From contig JAIRXN010000003.1 in the NCBI GenBank assembly GCA_031268245.1, positions 1 to 11,263 on the forward strand: a stretch of 11,263 nt of DNA. Reading direction: 5' to 3'. This DNA comes from Treponema sp. Its GTDB lineage: Bacteria; Spirochaetota; Spirochaetia; Treponematales; Breznakiellaceae. Made by a program: the position numbers and the translations under genes. The notes under the pieces were generated by a model. It was not told the origin of the DNA and ran no database searches. It saw only the letters and a list, made by a program, of their open reading frames with translations. Within the stretch, counting starts at the first letter, position 1; each line of letters begins with the position of its first letter. This document shows positions 1 to 6,295 of the stretch, in pieces.

Positions 1-101
1 AGTTGGGTATGCCCGAAGGAGAAAATGGTTTAAAGAAGCAGGGAAAGAATAAGCAAAAGTAAACGCATATGGGTATGTACCCTTCACCACGAATCAAACC
101 A

Positions 102-515
102 CTATTTGACCGGGTGTATCCGCCGATTCCCGTGGACGCCGGCGAGACGCTGGTTCACCGGATCAACGTACAGGTCCATACCTTCCAGGGGCAGCGCGCC
201 CAGGAGAATGTCGTTCGCACCGGGTATGACCACCGCCTGCAGGCTGATGTCACGGTCTTTCCAGCGGATTTCCACCGGCTCGGTCAGGCCGTATTGAGTG
301 GCAACGCCATCAGCCAGGCTGGAATCTATCGTTTTCACAATGGCAAGTCCCAGCTTTTGCCGGATCTCCTCGTTGATAACCAGCGTCCACGCCCCGGTGT
401 CAGGCATGGCCTCCAGCGTAACGGCGCGGATTTTCGTATCCGGAATAAATCCGTCCCGGGCGTTACCAATATCCCGGGCGTTGGCCAGGGTAATTTCTTC
501 CGTAAAGGTTCCCAT
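102..515 (-). CDS. Retropepsin-like (clan AA) aspartic protease
   Basis: A small putative aspartic protease of the single-domain, retroviral-like type, which would act as a homodimer because each chain supplies one catalytic Asp. Counted from the chosen start it has 137 residues. The active-site motif is Asp-Thr-Gly-Ala at residues 39-42 (context MPDTGAW), and the family-typical C-terminal block LLGALPLEGMDLYVDP precedes a short basic tail. No signal peptide or membrane segment is seen, so a cytoplasmic location is inferred. The frame stays open 26 codons further upstream (ATG at 593), but that extension does not look like the family and lies upstream of a good promoter. The start at 515 sits 7 nt after a -10 box, which favours a (nearly) leaderless start there. 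It is divergent from argA. The substrate is unknown. Related chromosomal proteases sometimes accompany small antitoxin-like genes, but none is visible here. Confidence 0.8.
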   Translation of the reverse strand: MGTFTEEITLANARDIGNARDGFIPDTKIRAVTLEAMPDTGAWTLVINEEIRQKLGLAIVKTIDSSLADGVATQYGLTEPVEIRWKDRDISLQAVVIPGANDILLGALPLEGMDLYVDPVNQRLAGVHGNRRIHPVK

Positions 516-522
516 ACTTCCC

Positions 523-551
523 ACTATAGGGCAGAAAATCCCGGCGGACAA
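523..551 (-). promoter_or_regulatory. Promoter of the aspartic protease gene
   Basis: On the minus strand TTGTCC (plus coordinates 546-551) and TATAGT (523-528) are separated by 17 bp, matching the sigma70-type consensus at 4/6 and 5/6. The expected transcription start is about 515-516, i.e. at or one base before the ATG at 515. A GGGAAG sequence lies directly in front of the ATG, too close for a normal ribosome binding site. The element therefore both explains expression and decides the start codon. Confidence 0.55.
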
Positions 552-612
552 GGCCCGGCCCTTTCCTCTATTTGCCCCAAAAAAAAGCTGCACTCAAACT
601 ACAACGATGCCT

Positions 613-641
613 TTTTTTAATCTGAAAAAATCCGCTATAAT
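613..641 (+). promoter_or_regulatory. Promoter with perfect -10 box in front of argA
   Basis: A perfect TATAAT at 636-641 ends six bases before the argA ATG (648). The expected start of transcription, seven bases after the box, is the A of that ATG, suggesting a leaderless mRNA. The -35 region at 17 bp spacing (613-618) is a T-run and matches the consensus poorly. No purine-rich Shine-Dalgarno sequence is present between 600 and 647, which fits leaderless translation. Confidence 0.5.
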
Positions 642-647
642 ATACCC

Positions 648-2027
648 ATGGAAGATAAAGCTCTCTCCCAGGTGGATCTGATCCGGGAGGCATTTCACTA
701 TCAAAGCCGCTTTGAAGGCTCTACCATGGTGTTCAAAATCGAATTCCCTGTCACAGAAGATCCGCTCTTCCCCTATTTCATGAAGGATCTCGCCCTGCTG
801 TCCAAGACGGGCTTCAAGATTGTGATCGTCCCCGGCGCAAAGGAATGGATAGATTCGGTATTGGCGGAATACGGTATAGTTTCCTCATATACGGAAATTC
901 CCGGCGAAAGGAAGGGGCCTGCGTCCGGGGCCCAAAGAATCACAACGGCGGAGGCGATTCCCTTTGTGGAGATGGCGGCCTTCCATGTGGCTACCCGTTT
1001 CATGACCTTTCTCTCCGCCAGCCGGGTGGATGCGGCTATCGGGAACTTTATCAGGGCGAGGGGCCTGGGAGTTGTCAACGGCCTTGATATGGAACATACA
1101 GGCATGGTCGACAAGGTTCTTACCGGTTCCATTGAACGGCTGCTCCGGGAAGGGATGGCGCCGATTCTGCCCTGTATCGGTTACAGTCCCGCGGGGAAAC
1201 CCTACAATGTACCCAGCGACGGAATCGCCCTTGCGGTCTCTTCTGCCCTGGGAGCGGTTAAGCTTTTCATTGTAAGTCTTTCGGGCGGCCTCTCCTCAGA
1301 AAAACTGCATATTCCTCCGGGTATTGAGGTGGGAGAGAATGGCAGGATCATACAGCTCCGTCCTGCCGAGGCCGAGGCGGTGCTTGAGGCGAACAGTAAA
1401 ACTGCGGAGAGCGGAAACCGGGATGAATCTTCCGCAGAACAACTGCGGGAGCTGCATCTTGCATTGCAGGCTTCCCGGGCGGGAGTGGAACGGGTTCATA
1501 TCATCAGCGGCAGAGAGGAAGGATCTGTACTCAGGGAACTCTTCTCCAATCTGGGATCCGGAACCATGATCTATGCGGACGAATATGAATCCATAAGGCC
1601 CCTGCATAACAGGGATATTCCCGATGTACTCCGCCTCATGGAGCCCCTGATGCAGAAAGACATCCTTGTCCGGCGCAGCGCGGAACAGATTCAGGAAAAA
1701 AAGGACGACTATGCGGTCTTCGAGATCGACAGTTCCGTTCATGCCTGCGGGGCTCTTCACGATTGGGGCGAAGGCCAGGCGGAGATCGCCGCCGTTGCCA
1801 CGGATCCCCTCTACTCCGACATGGGCCTGGGGAGGCGCATCATAGGCTATCTCAAGGAAAGAGCGGAGAAACTGGGATTCAGGCGTGTCTTTGTCCTGAC
1901 TACCTCTACCCACGACTGGTTTGAATTTCTGGGTTTCCGGGAAACGACGGTAGAAACTCTGCCGGAACGTAAACGCAAGGTTTATAATCAGAACCGCAGA
2001 AGCAAAGTCTTTGCGCTTAATCTGTAA
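648..2027 (+). CDS. argA: N-acetylglutamate synthase (amino-acid N-acetyltransferase)
   Basis: Catalyses acetyl-CoA + L-glutamate to N-acetyl-L-glutamate, the first step of arginine biosynthesis, in the cytoplasm. The 459 residues follow the bifunctional ArgA layout (E. coli ArgA 443). Residues about 10-280 form an amino-acid-kinase-like domain, which in this family binds arginine for feedback inhibition rather than phosphorylating. Residues about 310-459 form a GNAT acetyltransferase domain. The C-terminal half is recognisable by similarity to E. coli ArgA: HIISGREEGSVLRELF, DILVRRSAEQ, FVLTTSTHDWFEFLGF and the closing YNQNRRSKVF. The acetyl-CoA-binding loop is MGLGRR at about residues 392-397. 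The start is chosen because a -10 box lies just upstream and the N-terminal IREAFHYQSRFEG segment is family-like; an internal ATG at 726 would remove it. The stop overlaps the recO start by one base (TAATG), implying translational coupling. First gene of the recO-recJ-M23 block. Confidence 0.9.
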   Translation: MEDKALSQVDLIREAFHYQSRFEGSTMVFKIEFPVTEDPLFPYFMKDLALLSKTGFKIVIVPGAKEWIDSVLAEYGIVSSYTEIPGERKGPASGAQRITTAEAIPFVEMAAFHVATRFMTFLSASRVDAAIGNFIRARGLGVVNGLDMEHTGMVDKVLTGSIERLLREGMAPILPCIGYSPAGKPYNVPSDGIALAVSSALGAVKLFIVSLSGGLSSEKLHIPPGIEVGENGRIIQLRPAEAEAVLEANSKTAESGNRDESSAEQLRELHLALQASRAGVERVHIISGREEGSVLRELFSNLGSGTMIYADEYESIRPLHNRDIPDVLRLMEPLMQKDILVRRSAEQIQEKKDDYAVFEIDSSVHACGALHDWGEGQAEIAAVATDPLYSDMGLGRRIIGYLKERAEKLGFRRVFVLTTSTHDWFEFLGFRETTVETLPERKRKVYNQNRRSKVFALNL

Positions 2028-2779
2028 TGTCCAGAACGGAAACCTATACAGCCCTGGTTCTCAAGACTCAAAATTCCGGAGAGTCAAACCGGGAAGCATG
2101 GTTTCTCACCGAAGAGGCGGGGCTTCTCAGGGCCACGGTCTTCGGCGGCCCAAAAAGTAAATTGCGTTCCCATGTTTCCCCGCACAATTCCGGGAGGCTC
2201 TGGATCTACCGTGACCCGGTGCGCAATTCCCGCAAGGTAAGTGATTTCGATGTCCGGTCCTGGCGGCCGGGAATCCGGGAACTCTGGGAACGGATCATGG
2301 CCGCAAGCGCCATTGCCGAAACGATTCTCTCTTCCCAGGGCGGAGGCGGAAACTGGGCGGAGGCCTTTCCTTCGGCATGTCAGTCTCTGGATGCCCTGGA
2401 CGGTTCGGGCGAGGAACTTTCAGGCAGGATCTTCATCCATTTTCTCTGGAACTGGCTGGAGGTTCTGGGACTTCGTCCGGATCTGGAACACTGCGTTTCC
2501 TGTGCTTGTGAGCCGGGCAAAGATAGAGTATTGTGGTATGACAGTATTGAAGGAGGCGTTCTTTGCGCGGACTGTGTAAGAGGCCGGGAGGAGGGAAGCT
2601 TACTAAGGCTCGGCCTTGGCGCGGGAAAGTGGCTGAGCGCCGTTGCCGGGATAGCTCCATCGGAACTGAAGCGCTACTCCCTGGATACGGCATCCAGGGC
2701 TGAGGCCAAATATCTCGTTACGGCGCTTATGTCCCATGCCCTGGGCAGGGGATTTTCAAGCTGGGAGAATGTAAGCTGA
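2027..2779 (+). CDS. recO: DNA repair protein RecO
   Basis: RecO works with RecR (and RecF) to displace SSB and load RecA on single-stranded gaps, and it anneals SSB-coated DNA. The product has 250 residues, the usual length. An N-terminal OB-fold segment (about residues 5-80, beginning YTALVLKTQNSGESNREAW) is followed by a helical region. A zinc-finger-like module carries C156-x2-C159 and C180-x2-C183, the four-cysteine arrangement found in many bacterial RecO proteins. No strong ribosome binding site precedes the ATG, which shares a base with the argA stop, so reinitiation after argA is likely. recJ, also of the RecF pathway, follows after a 37-nt gap. Identification rests on pattern and context; RecO sequences diverge a lot, but the cysteine module and the neighbouring recJ support it. 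Confidence 0.88.
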   Translation: MSRTETYTALVLKTQNSGESNREAWFLTEEAGLLRATVFGGPKSKLRSHVSPHNSGRLWIYRDPVRNSRKVSDFDVRSWRPGIRELWERIMAASAIAETILSSQGGGGNWAEAFPSACQSLDALDGSGEELSGRIFIHFLWNWLEVLGLRPDLEHCVSCACEPGKDRVLWYDSIEGGVLCADCVRGREEGSLLRLGLGAGKWLSAVAGIAPSELKRYSLDTASRAEAKYLVTALMSHALGRGFSSWENVS

Positions 2780-2800
2780 GCCTGTTCCAAAGACAGATAA

Positions 2801-2806
2801 AAGGAA
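2801..2806 (+). promoter_or_regulatory. Ribosome binding site of recJ
   Basis: AAGGAA lies 10 nt before the recJ ATG at 2817, in the 37-nt recO-recJ gap. It is the only SD-like signal inside the argA-recO-recJ-M23 block, so recJ can be translated independently of recO. The gap has no terminator or convincing promoter. Confidence 0.5.
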
Positions 2807-2816
2807 ATAGTACCGG

Positions 2817-4940
2817 ATGAAGTGGGATAAGAGAGAGATTGCAGCGGAACAGGTAAAGAGTATTGCCGCCAAATACGGCTGTGATACCCTTACCGCATCC
2901 ATTCTGCTCCGCCGGGGAATTACCGGAGCGCAGGATATCTGTTTTTTTCTGGAATCCGATACCCGTCATTTAAGGAATCCCTTTGAGCTTCCCGGCATGG
3001 AAGATGCGGTAGACCGTATTCTCGCTGCCAAAGAGGAAAAAGAAAAGGTTTTAATCTTCGGCGACCGGGATGTGGACGGCATTACCAGTACCACTCTTCT
3101 TGCGGACTATCTTTCGGAATTGGAAATTGATCTGAGTTGGCGGCTCCCGGTGGGAGACGATCCCTACGGCCTTTCCATAAACGCGGTGGAGGAATTTGCC
3201 GCGGCCTACGGGACGCTCATCATCACTGTAGATTGCGGCATTTCAAATATAGAGGAGATCCGCAGGGCCAATGAACTGGGCGTGGACGTAATCGTTACGG
3301 ATCATCACAACCCGCCTGAGGAGCTTCCCGAAGCCCTGAGCATAATCAATCCCAAGCTTGCCTCTTCAAACTACCCTTTCCGGGATCTTTCAGGCTGCGC
3401 CGTGGCATATAAGCTCGTTTCCGCCCTGCGCTTTGCCAAAAAAAGCAGCCTGTATGGACAGCCCGTATGCCTGCTCAATACCAGGCCGGTAAACGAAGCC
3501 TGGGTAGTTGAAGCGGTAAAGCTCAGGAACATGGCGGTAAGCGCTTCGGTCAGTGAAACCATTATTCCCGGCGGGATCAGTATTGCCGCAACGAGGCTGC
3601 CCGCCTTCCTTGAAGGCCAGCAGATTCTCTGCTGGGATGCTCCTCTTCAGCGCAAGGTTCTTGCAAAACTCTTCGGCAGCGGCGTAGAGATCTATATGCA
3701 GGATGTCTCGGCGGAAATAGGCAGGGAGATCCCCCAGGCAGCGGGCAAGAGTCTCCTGCGCATCAAGGAACTTTCCCGCATTGCCCGTTATGCGGACAGG
3801 GAACTTACCGAACTGGATGTCTTTGTCAATCTTTTTAATTCTTTTGTATATAAACGGGAAAAACTCGTTCCCGAAAGTGACGCCGCGGATCTCCAGCTTG
3901 CTGCGCTGAGCACCATTGCCGACATTGTTCCCCTGAGGGATGAAAACAGAATCATTGTCAGGGCAGGCCTGGCCTCGCTGCAGGAAAAACCCAGGCCCGG
4001 AATATCCGACCTCCTCTTCAAGCTGGGTATGGCGGGGCGGCGCTTTGACAGCAAGGATGTTTCCTGGAACCTCTGCCCTGCAATCAACGCCTCAGGCCGC
4101 ATGGGCAGCGCGGACAAGGCCGCCGCCCTTCTCATGGAAAAGGATGCCGGGAAAAGAGACCGGCTGGCCGATGAGATTATCGCCTTCAATCAGGAACGCA
4201 AGAACCTTGAGGGGGAAATATGGCCTTTAGCGGAGGAACGCGCCCGGAACAGTCTTGAAGCATACAGGGAGAAATTGGTTCTTGCCGCCGGGGAAGAGAT
4301 CAAGAGAGGCATTACGGGGAACATGGCGAACAAGCTTGCCAAACTCTTCCATGTGCCGGCAATAGTTGTGTCATTCCAGGAAGAAACGGCGGTAGGTTCT
4401 CTCCGTTCGGAAAAAAGATTTAAAACCGGTACTCTGCTGAAAAACTGCGAGGATCTCTTTATCGACTGGGGCGGCCATGATCATGCATCAGGTTTTTCCA
4501 TGCGGAAATCCAACTGGGAAGCCTTTGCCGAACGGCTCAAGGATGAGGTGATGAACATAGAAACGGTATCTGCGGAGGAGGAGAGCGTCAGTATTGATGC
4601 GGAACTTCCCCGGAATTATCTGAATCCTGATATTTTCAAGGTTGTAGACCGTTTTGAACCTTATGGTGAGGAAAACGAAGCCCTCGTCTTTCTCGCAAAG
4701 AAACTAAAGATAGACGATGTAAACATCGTGGGCAAAACCGGGAACCGTCATGCAAAGCTCAGCCTGAATTCGGGCATGCACAAGTGGCCAGCGCTTTACT
4801 GGGGGGCCGCGGACAAAATCAATGTTGACTTTGCCCTTAACGATACTGTTGACGCCGTTTTTAACTTTTCCCGCAACTGGTTTAACGGCATGGAAACCCT
4901 TCAAATGGAAATCATTGAACTCAAGAGAAGCTCAGAATGA
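2817..4940 (+). CDS. recJ: Single-stranded-DNA-specific exonuclease RecJ with a large insertion
   Basis: A 5'-to-3' single-stranded DNA exonuclease of the DHH superfamily, used in RecF-pathway recombination, mismatch repair and base-excision repair. Visible metal-binding motifs are DRDVDG (83-88), VDCG (138-141), TDHH (161-164), the second DHH block STIADIVPL (365-373) with NASGR (424-428), and the DHHA1 motif GGHDHASG (552-559). Residues about 590-707 would be the C-terminal OB-type domain. At 707 residues it is about 130 longer than E. coli RecJ (577). The excess lies between the end of the first DHH block (about residue 207) and the second block (from about 356). This insert has a pattern resembling a DnaQ-type exonuclease domain without its catalytic acids (see findings). 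An SD sits at 2801-2806. The stop overlaps the next gene's start as ATGA. Confidence 0.93.
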   Translation: MKWDKREIAAEQVKSIAAKYGCDTLTASILLRRGITGAQDICFFLESDTRHLRNPFELPGMEDAVDRILAAKEEKEKVLIFGDRDVDGITSTTLLADYLSELEIDLSWRLPVGDDPYGLSINAVEEFAAAYGTLIITVDCGISNIEEIRRANELGVDVIVTDHHNPPEELPEALSIINPKLASSNYPFRDLSGCAVAYKLVSALRFAKKSSLYGQPVCLLNTRPVNEAWVVEAVKLRNMAVSASVSETIIPGGISIAATRLPAFLEGQQILCWDAPLQRKVLAKLFGSGVEIYMQDVSAEIGREIPQAAGKSLLRIKELSRIARYADRELTELDVFVNLFNSFVYKREKLVPESDAADLQLAALSTIADIVPLRDENRIIVRAGLASLQEKPRPGISDLLFKLGMAGRRFDSKDVSWNLCPAINASGRMGSADKAAALLMEKDAGKRDRLADEIIAFNQERKNLEGEIWPLAEERARNSLEAYREKLVLAAGEEIKRGITGNMANKLAKLFHVPAIVVSFQEETAVGSLRSEKRFKTGTLLKNCEDLFIDWGGHDHASGFSMRKSNWEAFAERLKDEVMNIETVSAEEESVSIDAELPRNYLNPDIFKVVDRFEPYGEENEALVFLAKKLKIDDVNIVGKTGNRHAKLSLNSGMHKWPALYWGAADKINVDFALNDTVDAVFNFSRNWFNGMETLQMEIIELKRSSE

Positions 4941-5887
4941 ACAGAAGCGCTTTACTTTTCAGTGTCTTTTTTTTCCTCATGCCTGTTTTTCTCTTTCCCC
5001 AGGACAACAAAAATCCGCGCCTCTTTCTTATCCCCGAAGCTCCCCGGCCCGGAGAACCGGTAACCGTGATCCTTCAGGGTGAAGAAGCGCAGGGCGCGGG
5101 GCTTCAGGCAGTGTTGCTGCGGGGGCAAAACAGGTTTTCCGGAGCGGCCTTCTTTGACTGCGATCTGGGGGAAGGGAAAAGTGTCAAAGCGGCCCTGCTT
5201 GCCGTGCCCTCCACCGTCCTGCCGGGGGAAGCCTCCGTCAGGGTGGAGAGGGGAAAGGCCGGGCAGGAGGCCGTGCTTCTTGCGGAGAAGCCTCTCGGCA
5301 TCGCGCGGAGGGACTTTGTCTCGGAAACCATAACGCTCAACGAAAGCCTCACCCGGATACGGACGGAGAGCAATCCGCAGAAGACCGCCGAGGCGGAACA
5401 GGTCTGGGCCATCTTCAACCGGACGGGAAACAGTATCCTTGCCGAAGGATACTTCAGGGCGCCTGTCGATTCCACCCGGCGGACGAGCCGCTTTGGAGAC
5501 CGGCGGGTTTTTCTGTATTCAGGCGGCACAACCGGTACTTCCATCCATGCGGGGGTAGACTACGGCGTTCCAAAGGGAACCCGGGTGAATGCCTGCGCTG
5601 CAGGAAAAGTGGTTCTTGCCCGGAACCGCATCGTCACGGGCAATTCGGTGATTCTCGAACATCTGCCCGGCGTGTATTCCCTCTACTATCATCTGGACAG
5701 CATCGCGTGTACGGAGGGACAGATCCTTGCCGCCGGCGAAATACTGGGGCTTTCGGGAGCCACCGGACTTGCCACGGGGCCTCACCTGCACTGGGAAATC
5801 CGGGTTTCCGGGGAAAACGCAGACCCGGATACCTTCATCGCAAGGCCGGTACTTGACAAAAAGACCATTCTTGAAATAATAAAGTAA
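4937..5887 (+). CDS. Exported M23-family (LytM-like) metallopeptidase
   Basis: A predicted secreted zinc endopeptidase that would cut peptidoglycan cross-bridges or act as a divisome/envelope regulator if non-catalytic. The 316 residues start with a signal peptide (about 1-22: basic Asn-Arg, then a Phe/Leu-rich core ending near FPQ). An extracytoplasmic beta-rich region of unknown family (about 25-125) and a linker precede the C-terminal LytM domain (about 190-300). The catalytic set is intact: H204 and D208 (HAGVDYG), H252 (YYHLD), H283 and H285 (GPHLHWEIR), matching the zinc ligands (His, Asp, His) and catalytic histidines of LytM. The start codon overlaps the recJ stop (ATGA) with no SD of its own, so it is probably translationally coupled to recJ. 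Its last codons contain the promoter for rpsU. The exact in-vivo role is not visible from sequence. Confidence 0.88.
   Translation: MNRSALLFSVFFFLMPVFLFPQDNKNPRLFLIPEAPRPGEPVTVILQGEEAQGAGLQAVLLRGQNRFSGAAFFDCDLGEGKSVKAALLAVPSTVLPGEASVRVERGKAGQEAVLLAEKPLGIARRDFVSETITLNESLTRIRTESNPQKTAEAEQVWAIFNRTGNSILAEGYFRAPVDSTRRTSRFGDRRVFLYSGGTTGTSIHAGVDYGVPKGTRVNACAAGKVVLARNRIVTGNSVILEHLPGVYSLYYHLDSIACTEGQILAAGEILGLSGATGLATGPHLHWEIRVSGENADPDTFIARPVLDKKTILEIIK
5853..5880 (+). promoter_or_regulatory. Promoter of rpsU within the end of the M23 gene
   Basis: A perfect -35 box TTGACA (5853-5858) and AATAAT (5875-5880, 5/6 match) are separated by 16 bp. Transcription would begin near 5887, at the last base of the M23 gene, giving a leader of about 75 nt in front of rpsU. 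This is among the best sigma70-like promoters in the window and would uncouple ribosomal protein supply from the upstream repair operon. Confidence 0.6.
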
Positions 5888-5945
5888 TAGGTTCCGCCAA
5901 AACCGGGCCGTTCCAAAATGTTCGGCCTATCTTGACCTTTGAGGA

Positions 5946-5956
5946 AAGGAGGTGAT
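5946..5956 (+). promoter_or_regulatory. Near-perfect Shine-Dalgarno sequence of rpsU
   Basis: AAGGAGGTGAT complements the usual 3' end of bacterial 16S rRNA over 11 consecutive bases. The GGAGG core (5948-5952) ends 9 nt before the GTG start at 5962. It fixes the start at that GTG, and it is far stronger than any other ribosome binding site in the window. Confidence 0.85.
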
Positions 5957-5961
5957 TTACA

Positions 5962-6165
5962 GTGGCTCATATTATCGTTGATGACAACGAGATGCTTGAG
6001 AAGGCCATCAAACGTTTCAAACGTATGGTGGAAAAGGAAGGCATTATCAGGGAATTTAAAAAACGGGAATATTATGAAAAACCCTCTACCATCCTCAACA
6101 GGAAGAAGAAATCCATTGCCCGTAAACTGATGAAAAAGTCCAGAAAAGGCCGGGCAGAGTATTAG
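5962..6165 (+). CDS. rpsU: 30S ribosomal protein bS21
   Basis: A small, highly basic ribosomal protein of the 30S platform, next to the 3' end of 16S rRNA that reads Shine-Dalgarno sequences. The 67 residues are typical in length. The N-terminal segment (MAHIIVDDNEMLEKAIKRF) and central REFKKREYYEKPS block are characteristic of bS21, and the C-terminal half is Lys/Arg-rich. Translation starts at GTG, decided by the strong SD. It has its own promoter at the end of the M23 gene and is followed by a long hairpin, so it is probably a monocistronic unit. It is not in the rpsU-dnaG-rpoD arrangement known from E. coli; dnaG and rpoD are absent here. Confidence 0.95.
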   Translation: MAHIIVDDNEMLEKAIKRFKRMVEKEGIIREFKKREYYEKPSTILNRKKKSIARKLMKKSRKGRAEY

Positions 6166-6173
6166 GAACTGTC

Positions 6174-6179
6174 TATAAT
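6174..6179 (+). promoter_or_regulatory. Possible -10 box for the phosphatase gene
   Basis: A perfect TATAAT lies 9 bases after the rpsU stop. The -35 position at 17 bp (6151-6156, CGGGCA) matches only 3/6 and lies inside rpsU. If used, transcription would start near 6186 and the RNA would begin with the hairpin at 6194-6230. This is tentative, as a single hexamer can occur by chance. Confidence 0.3.
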
Positions 6180-6193
6180 AGAGTTGTTCAATG

Positions 6194-6230
6194 AGGCTGT
6201 TCCGAAACCATTGAGGTTTTGGAACAGCTT
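6194..6230 (+). terminator. Long stem-loop after rpsU (possible terminator without U-tract)
   Basis: A 16-bp stem with two G-U pairs and a 5-base loop (ATTGA); the arms centre on CTGTTCCGAAACC and GGTTTTGGAACAG. No T-run follows, so it is not a classical intrinsic terminator. It may protect the rpsU 3' end, act as a factor-dependent stop, or be a copy of a dispersed intergenic element. A second weak hairpin (TGTTC/GAACA) follows at about 6245-6261. Confidence 0.45.
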
Positions 6231-6295
6231 CCCTGAATTGAGCTTGTTCCGTTTTAGAACACGTTCAAAGGTTCCCCGGTGAGGTCGAAGAAAAA

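Noticed and set aside
2..62. Two short open tails at the left edge (frames ending at 52 and 62) that could be the end of an upstream plus-strand gene
   Set aside because: Both are fewer than 20 codons with no recognisable motif, and two frames are equally plausible, so no gene call can be supported.
516..593. N-terminal 26-codon extension of the aspartic protease
   Set aside because: It lies across and upstream of a good promoter whose start falls at the inner ATG, and the residues do not resemble the family's N-terminus.
69..620. Plus-strand open frame of 183 codons opposite the aspartic protease
   Set aside because: The minus-strand product has a clear DTGA protease pattern and its own promoter; this frame shows no family-like features and runs across the promoter region.
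583..620. A-run and T-run flanking 588-612 as a bidirectional terminator
   Set aside because: The arms are almost only A/T with a 20-base loop and lie between divergent genes, where a terminator would serve no gene.
5906..5927. GGCCG/CGGCC inverted repeat as a terminator after the M23 gene
   Set aside because: Only 5 bp with a 12-base loop and no T-run; too weak to call a terminator, kept only as a possible leader structure of rpsU.
5932..5958. TTGACC as a -35 box directly before rpsU
   Set aside because: At 17 bp spacing the -10 would fall on ATTTAC next to the start codon and transcription would start inside the gene; the promoter at 5853-5880 fits far better.
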